Source: Xylocopilactobacillus apis (GTDB taxonomy: Bacteria > Bacillota > Bacilli > Lactobacillales > Lactobacillaceae). Taken from it: 64,000 nucleotides of DNA. The position numbers were made by a program, and so were the translations under genes. The DNA lies in NCBI RefSeq assembly GCF_033095965.1, contig NZ_AP026801.1, forward strand, positions 1,570,001-1,634,000, read 5' to 3'. The notes under the pieces were generated by a model that had not been told where the DNA came from, did not search any database, and saw nothing but the letters and a program-made list of their open reading frames with translations. Below, piece after piece: positions 35,270-45,501 of this stretch. The first letter of the stretch is position 1. Each line of letters starts with the position of its first letter.

Positions 35270-38200
35270 TTAAGGGGTATCAGCAATCAAAGTGAACGTT
35301 AAACGTCCTTTATAGTTCCCCACTGCAGGGACAGATCTAGGTGCTGATTGATACATGAGCTTCCAATCATAGTCAGATTGATCCTGATAACCAACTCCAG
35401 TGCTCGTCCCTTCGAATAATTTAAATGAAGTGTCTAAATGACGCAAACTGTTATTATCCTGAATATAAAGCGGATCTCCCGCAATTACCATACTAGTATC
35501 ATTATCTTTTGCTAGGCTGCTGGCAGCCACATCTACCTGCCATCTAGCTCCGGTTCTTATGTTACGGCTATCAGTCACGGTTATTCTTTGATTCGTACTC
35601 AAATACTGTTCAATATTTACAGATGGAACGTGGCTGCCAAAATCAATTTCACTTGGCACCGTAAATTCTAACTTACCATTTGGATCCCAAACATAAGTGT
35701 GAGTGCCACCATTAATTCTTAAATCATCTAAAAGTTCCTGCGCACTTCTAGATACTCCCGTTGGATCATGGACTGAACCTAGGCCAACAACTTCTTGCCA
35801 TTTTCCATTTCGACAATAATATTCGCCTAATGGATTATCAATATCATTAATTCTTCTCCCTGGCGTTGGATCAATTAAACCAGAATCAGTTGAAGTATAA
35901 GTTTTAAAGCTCTTAGGTCCCACTGTTATCTGCCAAAGTTTCGGAGTATTAGATAACATTCCCGTAGTACTATTATAAATTGCTGAAGCATCGAAACTAC
36001 TAATGTTTAATTTTGTTAAATTGGTACAAGATTTAAACATTTCGCGCATATTTCCAAATTGAGAACCTGGTAACCTCACCTTTCCAATATTGCTAGTATT
36101 GAAATTTGTCAGATCAAGAGCTAAAAGTGATGAACAACCCGAAAACATTGAAGACATGTTTAAAACTTGAGTGGTGTTAAAGTGAGATAAATCAATTGAC
36201 GGTATTGATGAGCAATTAGCAAACATGGAACTCATATCAATTACTTTGTTGGTGTCAAAACTTGTTACATCGAGATTAGAAAGAGAACTACAACCAGAAA
36301 ACATACCAGCCATATAAATAACATTGCTGGTATTAAAATTTGTCACATCGAGACTTGGTAACAAACTACAACCAGAAAACATATCACGCATACTGGTAAC
36401 AGTACTAGTATCAAAATTAGTAACATCAAGACTTGGTAACGATAAACAATAGCCAAACATCTGAGTCATATCGGTAACTTTGCTTGTATTGAAATTTGTC
36501 ACATCAAGACTTGGCAACAAACTACAACCAGAAAACATTTTTTTCATATTAATAACATTACTTGTATTAAAATGCGATACATCAATACTCGTTAATGCAC
36601 TACAATTAGAAAATGTTTCTTGCATATTAATAACGTTACTTGTATTAAAGTGAGTAAAATCGAGGCTTGATAGTTTTTCACAATTACTAAACATCGACTC
36701 CATCGTAGTAAGACTAGAACTATTATCAAAAGTTGATAAATCTACAGAAGTTAATGATGTACAATAGTTGAACATAAAACTCATATCAGTAACTTTAACT
36801 GGATTAAAACTAGTAAGGTCAAGCGTTGATAGCGACGAGTTAGAAAACATATAACTCATATTGATCACGTTACTAGTATCAAAATTACTAATATCAAGAC
36901 TAGTTAATGACGTACAAGAATCGAACATATGACTCATATCAGTAACCTTACTGGTATCAAAGGTATTTAAAGCTATACTTGGTATTGATGAGCAGCCATA
37001 AAACATTTTAGACATATCTATAACACTACTTGTATCAAAATTATTCAGATTCAGAGTTGTCAATTTTCTTTGAAAAGAAAACATCTCACTCATATTTTGA
37101 ACATTAGCCGTACTAAATTTACCGCCTAAGTTAAGATTAGTTAATGAACCAAATACGTTTTTACTAGGAAGGGTATAGTAAACTAAAAACATTTTGGACA
37201 TATCCCTTACCTTACTGGTATCCCAGTTACTTAAATCTAAATTTGTTAAATTACCGCAATCTCGAAATAATTCAGTCATATTTTGAACATTACTGACATT
37301 CCAATTAGATGGGTCCAAAATAGAAAGATTTCTACAACCGTAAAACATTCTGGTCATATCATAAACATTACTGGTATCAAAATGTGTAACATCTATACTA
37401 CTCGCCACATAACAATTATAAAACATTTCTTTCATTGTTATTACTCTGCTTGTATCGAAGTGATCCAAACCAATAAAACCACCCCCAATGGTGCACCATA
37501 AAACATTTGACTCATATCAGTTACTTTGCTTGTGTCAAAACCACTCAAGTCAAGAGTAGCATTTAATGTTTGACAAAATCTAAACATCCGACTCATATCA
37601 GTAACTTGACTTGTATCAAGATTAGTTAATCCTTCAATTGAAGTCATATTTACCAAGTCCCCAAATACATTTTTAATTGAACCAGAACCAGTAACTCCTG
37701 GTTCAACTACTAATTTCTTAATACTCGAATTGTTAGTCCATGGCCAATTATAGATATAAGCATCTCTATCAGCATTTAAATCATGTGGATGAATAGTTAG
37801 TACTCCACCAACTACTTCCCACCAACTATCACGAGGTTGGAGAATAAATTCTTTCTTTGCTCCGATTTGATCTTGTGCTGTAATCGTAACTGGTTGACTG
37901 CTAACTTTCAGATCTGCTGGCAATTGAGCTTGAAATTCAGTTTCATCAATATCACGAGTTCTTAAGCTCTGCTGATTTAAATTGCTTTTTAACTGGATCG
38001 TTAAAGGAACATTGTCGTGTTTTTGTCCGTTTTGATCTTGATAAGTTATTGTTAAGTGCTGGGCAGACGGATTTTTAATCGCTCCTGTAATTACTTTTTG
38101 GCCGGGATAATAGTTCTTCTGATCAAGACTTATTGCTTGATCTGAGACCCCTTTGCTCTCACTTTGAACTGGAGATGACTTGGCAGTTAAGCTTGTTGAA

Positions 38201-38343
38201 CTAAGATCTGTGCTCGGATTGTCTGCTTTAGTTTTCATATTTTGATGAATTTCAAATAAAGACAGAATAATCATTAAAATTAGAATTTGCCAAAGAAATA
38301 TTTTCTTAATTCGGCGGTTTCTTTTTTTTGATTTCAAATCCAC
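35270..38343 (-). pseudogene. Third BspA/WxL-like surface protein gene, frameshifted at a G5 run
   Basis: Two adjoining frames, 38343-37441 and 37468-35270, together encode one protein of about 1020 residues. The first gives a signal anchor (KKIFLWQILILMIILSLFEI near 14-33), a Ser/Thr-rich part, a ~100-residue beta domain and two BspA repeats; the second continues mid-repeat. They meet at five G on the coding strand (37482-37486). One more G would read APLGGGFIGLDHFDTS, restoring the repeat. There are about 20 repeats of 24-26 residues, several nearly identical at DNA level. The C-terminus ends YKGRLTFTLIADTP, the distal WxL pattern with Phe for Trp. The start is GTG at 38343 behind AAGGAG. 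A switched, decayed or mis-assembled gene are the options. Confidence 0.85.
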
Positions 38344-38399
38344 TTCACAGCTCCTTAACTAAAAAATCATTCATTTAATAAAAATTATCTTCTGAAGAG

Positions 38400-38442
38400 A
38401 TTATATCATCACGGCGAAAAAAGATTGTTTTTTTTTTTTTTT
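38400..38442 (-). promoter_or_regulatory. Promoter region of the third BspA gene with a 15-nt A tract
   Basis: On the minus strand TATAAT (38405-38400) is the likely -10. Just upstream of the expected -35 position lies an uninterrupted run of 15 A (T at 38428-38442 on the plus strand). Such a tract can change length by slippage and act as an UP-like element, so it could tune transcription. Confidence 0.5.
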
Positions 38443-38495
38443 CTTGTTACTGTATATTTAAACAGTACGGTATAAATCCAGTAACCACAGGCATT

Positions 38496-38548
38496 ATAAA
38501 AAAGCGATTCAATTTTTGTAATAATTCTTTTCAAAAATTGAATCGCTT
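38496..38548 (-). terminator. Terminator of the ornithine cyclodeaminase family gene
   Basis: A perfect 17-bp stem pairs 38548-38532 with 38518-38502 (AAGCGATTCAATTTTTG), followed on the minus strand by six T. Confidence 0.92.
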
Positions 38549-38593
38549 AATTTATTAAATTTATAAATTTTGAAATATTTTTTTAAGTTTAAG

Positions 38594-39577
38594 TTACCAA
38601 TTCGTACCTAAATTACTTGCTTGTGATTTTTCAAAAATCGACTTGGCTGTCATTAAATCTTGTGCGGCAATTCCTACCGTTTCAAAAAAGATGATTTCGT
38701 CTTCGGATTCGCGTCCTCTTAAACTGCCGTTAATTACCTGACCTAGTTCACCGGTGAAACGATCTTCTTTAATTTCTTTATTTTTTAAAGGTATCAAGAT
38801 ATCACCTGATTCGGCTAAGACTGCACTTTTTGAATCAAAATAAATTTTGGAAGAGCGCTTTAATAATTCTACTGGCGTCTCTTCCATTTGCGGCTGATAT
38901 GATCCAACCCCACAAATCGTAGCCCCAGCTTTAATTTTATTGCCATCGTAAACAGGATTTTTGGAAGTAGTAACAGAAATAATCACATCAGCATCTTCAA
39001 TTGCTTCATTAGGATCTTTTGCTGCAACAATTTTTGAGCCATATTCAGCCAATTGTTCATTCATTTTGGCAGCAAAATCTTTCGCTCGATCATAATTGAT
39101 ATCACTAACTCTGACTTCATCTAATTTTCTGGCGATTAGCATTGCTTCTAATTGCGCGGCAGCCTGTCCACCGGTCCCAATTAATGCTCCAATCTGGCAA
39201 TTCTCATTGGCTAAGTATTTTAAAGCAACACCGCTTGCAGCTCCTGTTCTTAGCTGGGTGACATAATTACCGTCCATAATACAGTTAATAACCCCTGTAT
39301 TTGCATCAATATTTAAAACTTGCGCATTAATCGAAGGAAGATTTTGTTTAATATTATCCGGAAACATGTTTAAAATTTTTACACAAGATGCTTCTTTTTT
39401 CTCGCAAAAAGCTGGCATGCACAAAAAACTACTTTTTTGATCATGCTTCACTATTTGAGTTCTCAAAGGTACTTCAACTTCACCAGCTGAAAAAAGTTCA
39501 AAAGCCTTTTCTACTGCACTCATACATTCTTTAAGGCTATAAAATTTTTGGATATCAGATTTACTAAGCAATAACAT
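38594..39577 (-). CDS. Ornithine cyclodeaminase / mu-crystallin family protein
   Basis: This 327-residue NAD(P)-dependent enzyme belongs to the family that includes ornithine cyclodeaminase, alanine dehydrogenase of archaea and ketimine reductases. The Rossmann motif GALIGTGGQAAAQLEAM is near 128, preceded by NYVTQLRTGAASGVALKYL, the catalytic-lysine/arginine region, with D-x-x-x-S motifs near 218-230 (CGVGSYQPQMEE). The exact substrate cannot be read from sequence. It has its own ribosome site (AAAAGGAGAG) and terminator, so it is likely monocistronic. The agmatine/carbamate genes lie 35 kb away, so no link is implied. Confidence 0.88.
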   Translation of the reverse strand: MLLLSKSDIQKFYSLKECMSAVEKAFELFSAGEVEVPLRTQIVKHDQKSSFLCMPAFCEKKEASCVKILNMFPDNIKQNLPSINAQVLNIDANTGVINCIMDGNYVTQLRTGAASGVALKYLANENCQIGALIGTGGQAAAQLEAMLIARKLDEVRVSDINYDRAKDFAAKMNEQLAEYGSKIVAAKDPNEAIEDADVIISVTTSKNPVYDGNKIKAGATICGVGSYQPQMEETPVELLKRSSKIYFDSKSAVLAESGDILIPLKNKEIKEDRFTGELGQVINGSLRGRESEDEIIFFETVGIAAQDLMTAKSIFEKSQASNLGTNW

Positions 39578-39614
39578 TGGTAACTCTCCTTTTCTTATTT
39601 AGTTAAATCATATC

Positions 39615-39645
39615 AAATAAAAAAGCACCAGAAAGTGCTTTTTAA
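39615..39645 (-). terminator. Terminator of the transporter/small-protein unit
   Basis: On the minus strand AAAGCAC (39641-39635) pairs with GTGCTTT (39628-39622), 6-nt loop and T run. It lies about 20 nt past the small protein stop. Confidence 0.8.
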
Positions 39646-39663
39646 TAATGATCGCGAGCTGAA

Positions 39664-39831
39664 TCATTCTTCTTCTAAATCATGAACTTTATAGTTACCT
39701 GATTTAAATTGTTCGTCACCACGTTTTATTTTCGAAAACAAATAAGAATTTGTCATCACTCTCAAAGTCTCTTGTAAGGATTCATTATTCTTTGACATCA
39801 CTAATTCACCATTCCTTTTATTATTAACCAT
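39664..39831 (-). CDS. Small acidic protein, 55 residues
   Basis: This short gene starts with ATG at 39831, two nt after the transporter stop, behind GGAAAAGG. An internal ATG at 39798 would give 44 residues. The sequence includes ESLQETLRVMTNSYLFSKIKRG and ends in FKSGNYKVHDLEEE. It is charged, helical and soluble. The C-terminal wording faintly recalls RelB-like antitoxins, but no toxin gene is adjacent and I do not claim that. Tight coupling to the transporter plus a terminator directly downstream support its being real. Confidence 0.55.
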   Translation of the reverse strand: MVNNKRNGELVMSKNNESLQETLRVMTNSYLFSKIKRGDEQFKSGNYKVHDLEEE

Positions 39832-39833
39832 TA

Positions 39834-41168
39834 TCATGCCTTTTCCAGTTTCTTCTCTGTAGACATAATATAAAGCAAAAGTAATAAAGCAAAACCGGCT
39901 GCCACGAAAAGTACTGTGATGTTCATCCCCCAGCCAAATTTTTCAACTAAAAAACCAATCATTGCTGTTGCAGCTGTTTCACCAACAATATACTGAAAGA
40001 ATCCCATAAAACCAGTAGAGGTCCTAACGGCAAATTTTGGTACTACTTCATTGATAATTAAACCAACTAAATTAATTGGCGCCACCATAAAGTTACTTAA
40101 AAGGATTAACGTCACTACCAATACAGCGTGATTATTGCTTACCAGATATGAGATTAGGCATAAGATAACACCTACAACACCGACCGCACAGACGGCTGCC
40201 CGTCGATTTTTAAAAATGTCGGACAAAAATCCACCTAGTATGATTCCTGGAATTGCTGCTAAATCAAAAATTCCCACTAACCATTTTGCAAATGTTGGAC
40301 TAAATCCTTTAAATTGAATCAAATAACTAGGAATCCAGCTAATAACCCCATAATGAACCAAATACAAAAACATTGAAGTCAGAGTTACAGCCCAAACTAA
40401 TTTATCTTTTAAAATATAACGCACTAAAATTTGAACTACATTTAAATCGGTTAACTCTTCGTTAGTTTTTTTACCACTATCAAGTACGACTTCATCCCCC
40501 GTGTATTCACTAATACTTGGTAGCCCTACAGCTGCCGGACGATCATTACCAAATATTAAAACAATTACTCCCATAAAAATTCCGATAATTCCTGTAGTAA
40601 AAAATACCATCGAAATTGAATGTGAAAAAAGAAAAGCAGCTAACTGGATTGCCGAAACACAAATTAACGATCCAAAACTTTTTGACGTATTCCATACCGC
40701 ATAAACGAAACCACGCCGTGTCTTACCCCACCATAATTGAATAATTCTTTGACAAGCCGCTGCTCCCATTCCTTGAGCTGCTGCCATTACTATCATTAGA
40801 AGACAAATAACGAAAAAGTTACGTGTTGTCCCAAAAAGAAAATTTAAAATTGATGAAACAATTAATCCAGTTGCTAGATAACGATTACTATCGCTTTTAT
40901 CACTGAATGCACCCATAAATAACTTCGAAATCCCATAACCAATTCCAAAACACGAAAGGATTACCCCAAATTGAGATGTTGAAAAATGATAAACGTGCAT
41001 TATGTCCTGCTGCTCAACGGTAAAAACCTGTCGTACAACGTAATACCCGCTGTAACCAACAAGAATTGCAATAAAAGCACCAATTTGGTACTTCGTATAT
41101 GTACTTTTAACCTTATCAGCCGGCACTTTTTCCTTCGCATCAGCAGCCGGCTTTAAAAAAGAAAACAT
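39834..41168 (-). CDS. OPA-family major facilitator transporter
   Basis: This 444-residue, 12-helix MFS protein has the organophosphate:phosphate antiporter signatures: GYSGYYVVRQVF near 37-48 and YGISKLFMGAFSDKSDSNRYLATGL near 80-104. The family carries glycerol-3-phosphate, hexose phosphates or hexuronates. Next to an alpha-L-rhamnosidase it may carry a rhamnosyl sugar or an acid product. The ribosome site GGAGGTAGAAA fixes the ATG at 41168. A 55-residue gene follows directly. Confidence 0.88.
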   Translation of the reverse strand: MFSFLKPAADAKEKVPADKVKSTYTKYQIGAFIAILVGYSGYYVVRQVFTVEQQDIMHVYHFSTSQFGVILSCFGIGYGISKLFMGAFSDKSDSNRYLATGLIVSSILNFLFGTTRNFFVICLLMIVMAAAQGMGAAACQRIIQLWWGKTRRGFVYAVWNTSKSFGSLICVSAIQLAAFLFSHSISMVFFTTGIIGIFMGVIVLIFGNDRPAAVGLPSISEYTGDEVVLDSGKKTNEELTDLNVVQILVRYILKDKLVWAVTLTSMFLYLVHYGVISWIPSYLIQFKGFSPTFAKWLVGIFDLAAIPGIILGGFLSDIFKNRRAAVCAVGVVGVILCLISYLVSNNHAVLVVTLILLSNFMVAPINLVGLIINEVVPKFAVRTSTGFMGFFQYIVGETAATAMIGFLVEKFGWGMNITVLFVAAGFALLLLLYIMSTEKKLEKA

Positions 41169-41318
41169 TTTCTACCTCCAAAATAAAATATCCCCCTAAA
41201 GGTTCTCATTCATTTTAGGTCAAATATGTTAAAAATACATCCAATAAAACATATTACTAATAATTCGCACAAAAGTAGTAATTTTTAAAATACTATTATT
41301 AGCTTCGGTTATCAAATT

Positions 41319-43715
41319 TTAGTATGCAAAATGATACTTGCCTGCTTCAACTGCAACCTCTACACATTTAGAAGCAGAATTTAATACGCCCATTGAATAT
41401 TTGTGCATGATTTCTTTTTTCATTTCTTCATTTTTGTAAGGTAAACAAATAATTGCCTTCATTTTTTCAGGCAGACTTACTGTCAGGTCAAATCGATTTT
41501 GATAATTGATTTCAACTTTAATTAAACCATTTGGCGAATCAAAGATGCTTTTTAGTTGATCGCAAACTTGAACTTGCGGAAAAATTTTAATTTCTTTAAA
41601 TCCTGGTTTAGTAGAATTCATGCCAATAACTTTGCGCACAAACCAATCTAAAACACAGCCCATTGAATAATGATTAAACGAAAACTGACCAACTTTTCCA
41701 TCCGGCTGAATTCCTGACCACGTTTCCCATATTGTGGTTGCTCCCTGATCAACTTCATACATCCATGATGGACATTTTGCCTGTAAAAATAGTTCAGCAG
41801 CTAACTCCGTTTCGCCATTGTCAGTTAAAACATCCAACAAGTATGGAGTGGCAAGAAATCCTGTATCAAGACAATCACCATTATCGTGAATTTTTTGCAC
41901 CAAACGCTCAACCAATTCAGGTTTTTTTTCAGCAGGTACCATATCAAAAGCAAGTGCCAAGACATAGCAGCCCTGATAATCACTTACTAGTCTAGAATCC
42001 TCAGTAATGTAATATTTGATAAATGCTGCTTTTACTTTGTCTGCATATTGCCGGTACGCTGTGCTGTCATGTCCCAAAAGATCAGAAATTTCAGCCATTA
42101 ACTCACTACTATGCTTTAAAAAAGTTGTTGCAACTAACTCTTTCGTCGCTTTTGAAGTCGCCATTGGATTACCGCCGGACTCCATCATCAAACTTGGCAA
42201 CATCCAATCTCCATAATGAAATTTGGTATCCCATAAATATTTGCGGTCATCGGTTTTATCCCCGGCAGCACTCTCTTTAGAAAAGTTAAACCACTTAACC
42301 ATTGAATCATAGTTTTCTGCTAAAGCTTCTTTATCGTCAAAACGCTGATAAAGAGTCCAAGGAACCATAATAATTGCATCTCCCCAGCCAGCTGAAGAAT
42401 ATGACCCTGTAAATTCAACGCTTTTAGCAGCATCTTTGGGTGCCGGTGAATAATCGATAATTTCACCGTTTGATCTTTGATCGATTCGAACATTTTTTAA
42501 CCAGCGTTTAATAAACTGATTAGTATTCAGGTAGAAAGTTGAAGCAGGAGCAAACACCTGCATATCTCCCGTCCATCCAACGCGTTCTCTTTGAGGACAA
42601 TCAGTCGGAATTGAAAGCATGTTGCCCCTTTGACTCCATTTAATGTTAGATAACAGCTGATTAATTTTAGAATTACTTGTTTCAATCCACCCTGTTTCTG
42701 ACATATTGGAATAAATTGGGATTGCCTCAATTTTTGTTAAATTGGATCTTTTTAAACCAGAAATTTTAACATAGCGAAATCCGTGGAAGGTAAAATCAGG
42801 CTCAACGGTCTCTTCTTTCCCATTCCCAATAAAAATATCAGTTTGATCTTTATTGCGGCCAATAATATTTTGGAAGAATTTTCCATTTTCATCCAAAACT
42901 TCACTATGTTTAATGACTACTTCTTTATTTTGTGGAAAAACCGCAGTTAGCCGAACTCGTCCAGCTATAACTTGTCCAAAGTCAACGACTAATTCAGCTT
43001 CCTCCTCCCAGATTTTTTGGCTGCTGAGAGCTTGATTACGAAAAACTAACGGACCTTCTTGAGCAGAAAGACGACTATAATCAGCTGTAATTTCAACTGC
43101 TGATTCTGAAAAATCTTGATTGTTTTTCAGCCACTCATCATCTAAACGTAAATCTTGCTTTTCTCCAATGTCAATATCTGCATATCGATGTTTTCCATCG
43201 CCAGTTGAAAAGGTGTTATCAGTACCGATCACTAATTTACTGCCGTCCTGCAGCTCAATCTTTAAATCAGCTAATAGAGCAAGTTGATTACCAAATTGGC
43301 AGCTGCCTCCCTGAACGCTAATTCTTCCTGCATACCAACCATCAGCAACTTCCACACATAAACTATTATTCCCTTCAATCAATTGATCTCTAACATCGAA
43401 AGTTTGATACTGTAAAAAGTCATGATAGTCGGTATAATCCGGCGTAAATACTGCTTCAGTCACTTTTCTGCCGTTAATAAAAGCTTGATAAATGCCTTGC
43501 GCTGTAATTTCAAGATTTGCTTTTTTCACCGGTTGGGTTAATTCAAATATTTTTTTGAAATAAACAACTGGGTGTAGCCGTTCATCGACAGGCAATTGCG
43601 GTTTCAACTGGCCAGAAAACATTTCTTCAAGTGTAAATTCTGGCTCTTCACTTACTATTGCTTTAGGCGAACTAATCCATTTGCCTTGCCATAAATCAGC
43701 TTTATTTTTATCCAT
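41319..43715 (-). CDS. Alpha-L-rhamnosidase, GH78
   Basis: This 798-residue enzyme removes alpha-L-rhamnose from plant glycosides and polysaccharides. N-terminal jelly-roll domains (about 1-330) are followed by an (alpha/alpha)6 barrel with SIPTDCPQRERVGWTGDMQVFAPAS near 370-394, which carries the acidic catalytic residues. A C-terminal beta domain follows. No signal peptide is present, so it works inside the cell on imported glycosides. It has its own ribosome site (AGAGGATTGAAGT) and precedes the OPA transporter, with a 150-nt gap. Confidence 0.93.
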   Translation of the reverse strand: MDKNKADLWQGKWISSPKAIVSEEPEFTLEEMFSGQLKPQLPVDERLHPVVYFKKIFELTQPVKKANLEITAQGIYQAFINGRKVTEAVFTPDYTDYHDFLQYQTFDVRDQLIEGNNSLCVEVADGWYAGRISVQGGSCQFGNQLALLADLKIELQDGSKLVIGTDNTFSTGDGKHRYADIDIGEKQDLRLDDEWLKNNQDFSESAVEITADYSRLSAQEGPLVFRNQALSSQKIWEEEAELVVDFGQVIAGRVRLTAVFPQNKEVVIKHSEVLDENGKFFQNIIGRNKDQTDIFIGNGKEETVEPDFTFHGFRYVKISGLKRSNLTKIEAIPIYSNMSETGWIETSNSKINQLLSNIKWSQRGNMLSIPTDCPQRERVGWTGDMQVFAPASTFYLNTNQFIKRWLKNVRIDQRSNGEIIDYSPAPKDAAKSVEFTGSYSSAGWGDAIIMVPWTLYQRFDDKEALAENYDSMVKWFNFSKESAAGDKTDDRKYLWDTKFHYGDWMLPSLMMESGGNPMATSKATKELVATTFLKHSSELMAEISDLLGHDSTAYRQYADKVKAAFIKYYITEDSRLVSDYQGCYVLALAFDMVPAEKKPELVERLVQKIHDNGDCLDTGFLATPYLLDVLTDNGETELAAELFLQAKCPSWMYEVDQGATTIWETWSGIQPDGKVGQFSFNHYSMGCVLDWFVRKVIGMNSTKPGFKEIKIFPQVQVCDQLKSIFDSPNGLIKVEINYQNRFDLTVSLPEKMKAIICLPYKNEEMKKEIMHKYSMGVLNSASKCVEVAVEAGKYHFAY

Positions 43716-43835
43716 ACTTCAATCCTCTTTAAACACAATGAAGCTATTTTAACACCTGTAAATAGATAATTATAGAAAAAGTACAAAATACTGAACTCTT
43801 AAAAATCTCTCAGTTTTAATAAATGGTAAAATTTA

Positions 43836-43864
43836 TTGACTAAAACAAAACTAATATTTAGAAT
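43836..43864 (+). promoter_or_regulatory. Promoter of a small RNA
   Basis: TTGACT (43836-43841), a 17-nt spacer and TAGAAT (43859-43864) form a near-consensus vegetative promoter on the plus strand, facing no protein gene. Confidence 0.7.
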
Positions 43865-43870
43865 TCATAA

Positions 43871-43947
43871 AGAAGAGCGGTAGATACTCTACGGAGCCTA
43901 CTACGGAAATGCCTTTGTTCTCTGATTAGAACAGAGGTATTTTTTTG
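43871..43947 (+). ncRNA. Probable small RNA of about 77 nt
   Basis: Between the promoter at 43836-43864 and a strong terminator, the transcript has a 5' part with GTAGA/TCTAC hairpin potential (43880-43892) and two CTACGG repeats (43889-43894 and 43901-43906). No ribosome site or meaningful open frame is present. All genes for several kilobases are on the other strand, so it is not a leader of a coding gene. It does not match an RNA family I recognise. Confidence 0.6.
43908..43947 (+). terminator. Terminator of the small RNA
   Basis: AATGCCTTTGTTCT (43908-43921) pairs with AGAACAGAGGTATT (43928-43941) with two G-U pairs, followed by seven T. Confidence 0.88.
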
Positions 43948-43985
43948 AAAAAATTTAAAACAACACCATCGGTTAAATTAATTTG

Positions 43986-44021
43986 CAAAAAAAATCACCA
44001 ACCCCTAAAAAAGGTTGATGA
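43986..44021 (-). terminator. Terminator of the LicT-PTS-GH1 operon
   Basis: On the minus strand TCATCAACC (44021-44013) pairs with GGTTGGTGA (44003-43995), one G-U pair, then eight T. Confidence 0.88.
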
Positions 44022-44039
44022 CTTTCTCAAAAATATTTT

Positions 44040-45488
<1,449 letters not shown>

Positions 45489-45501
45489 TTACCTCCGTTA
45501 G

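Noticed and set aside
39664-39831. Small protein as a RelB-type antitoxin
   Set aside because: Similarity is limited to a few C-terminal residues, and no toxin gene is adjacent.
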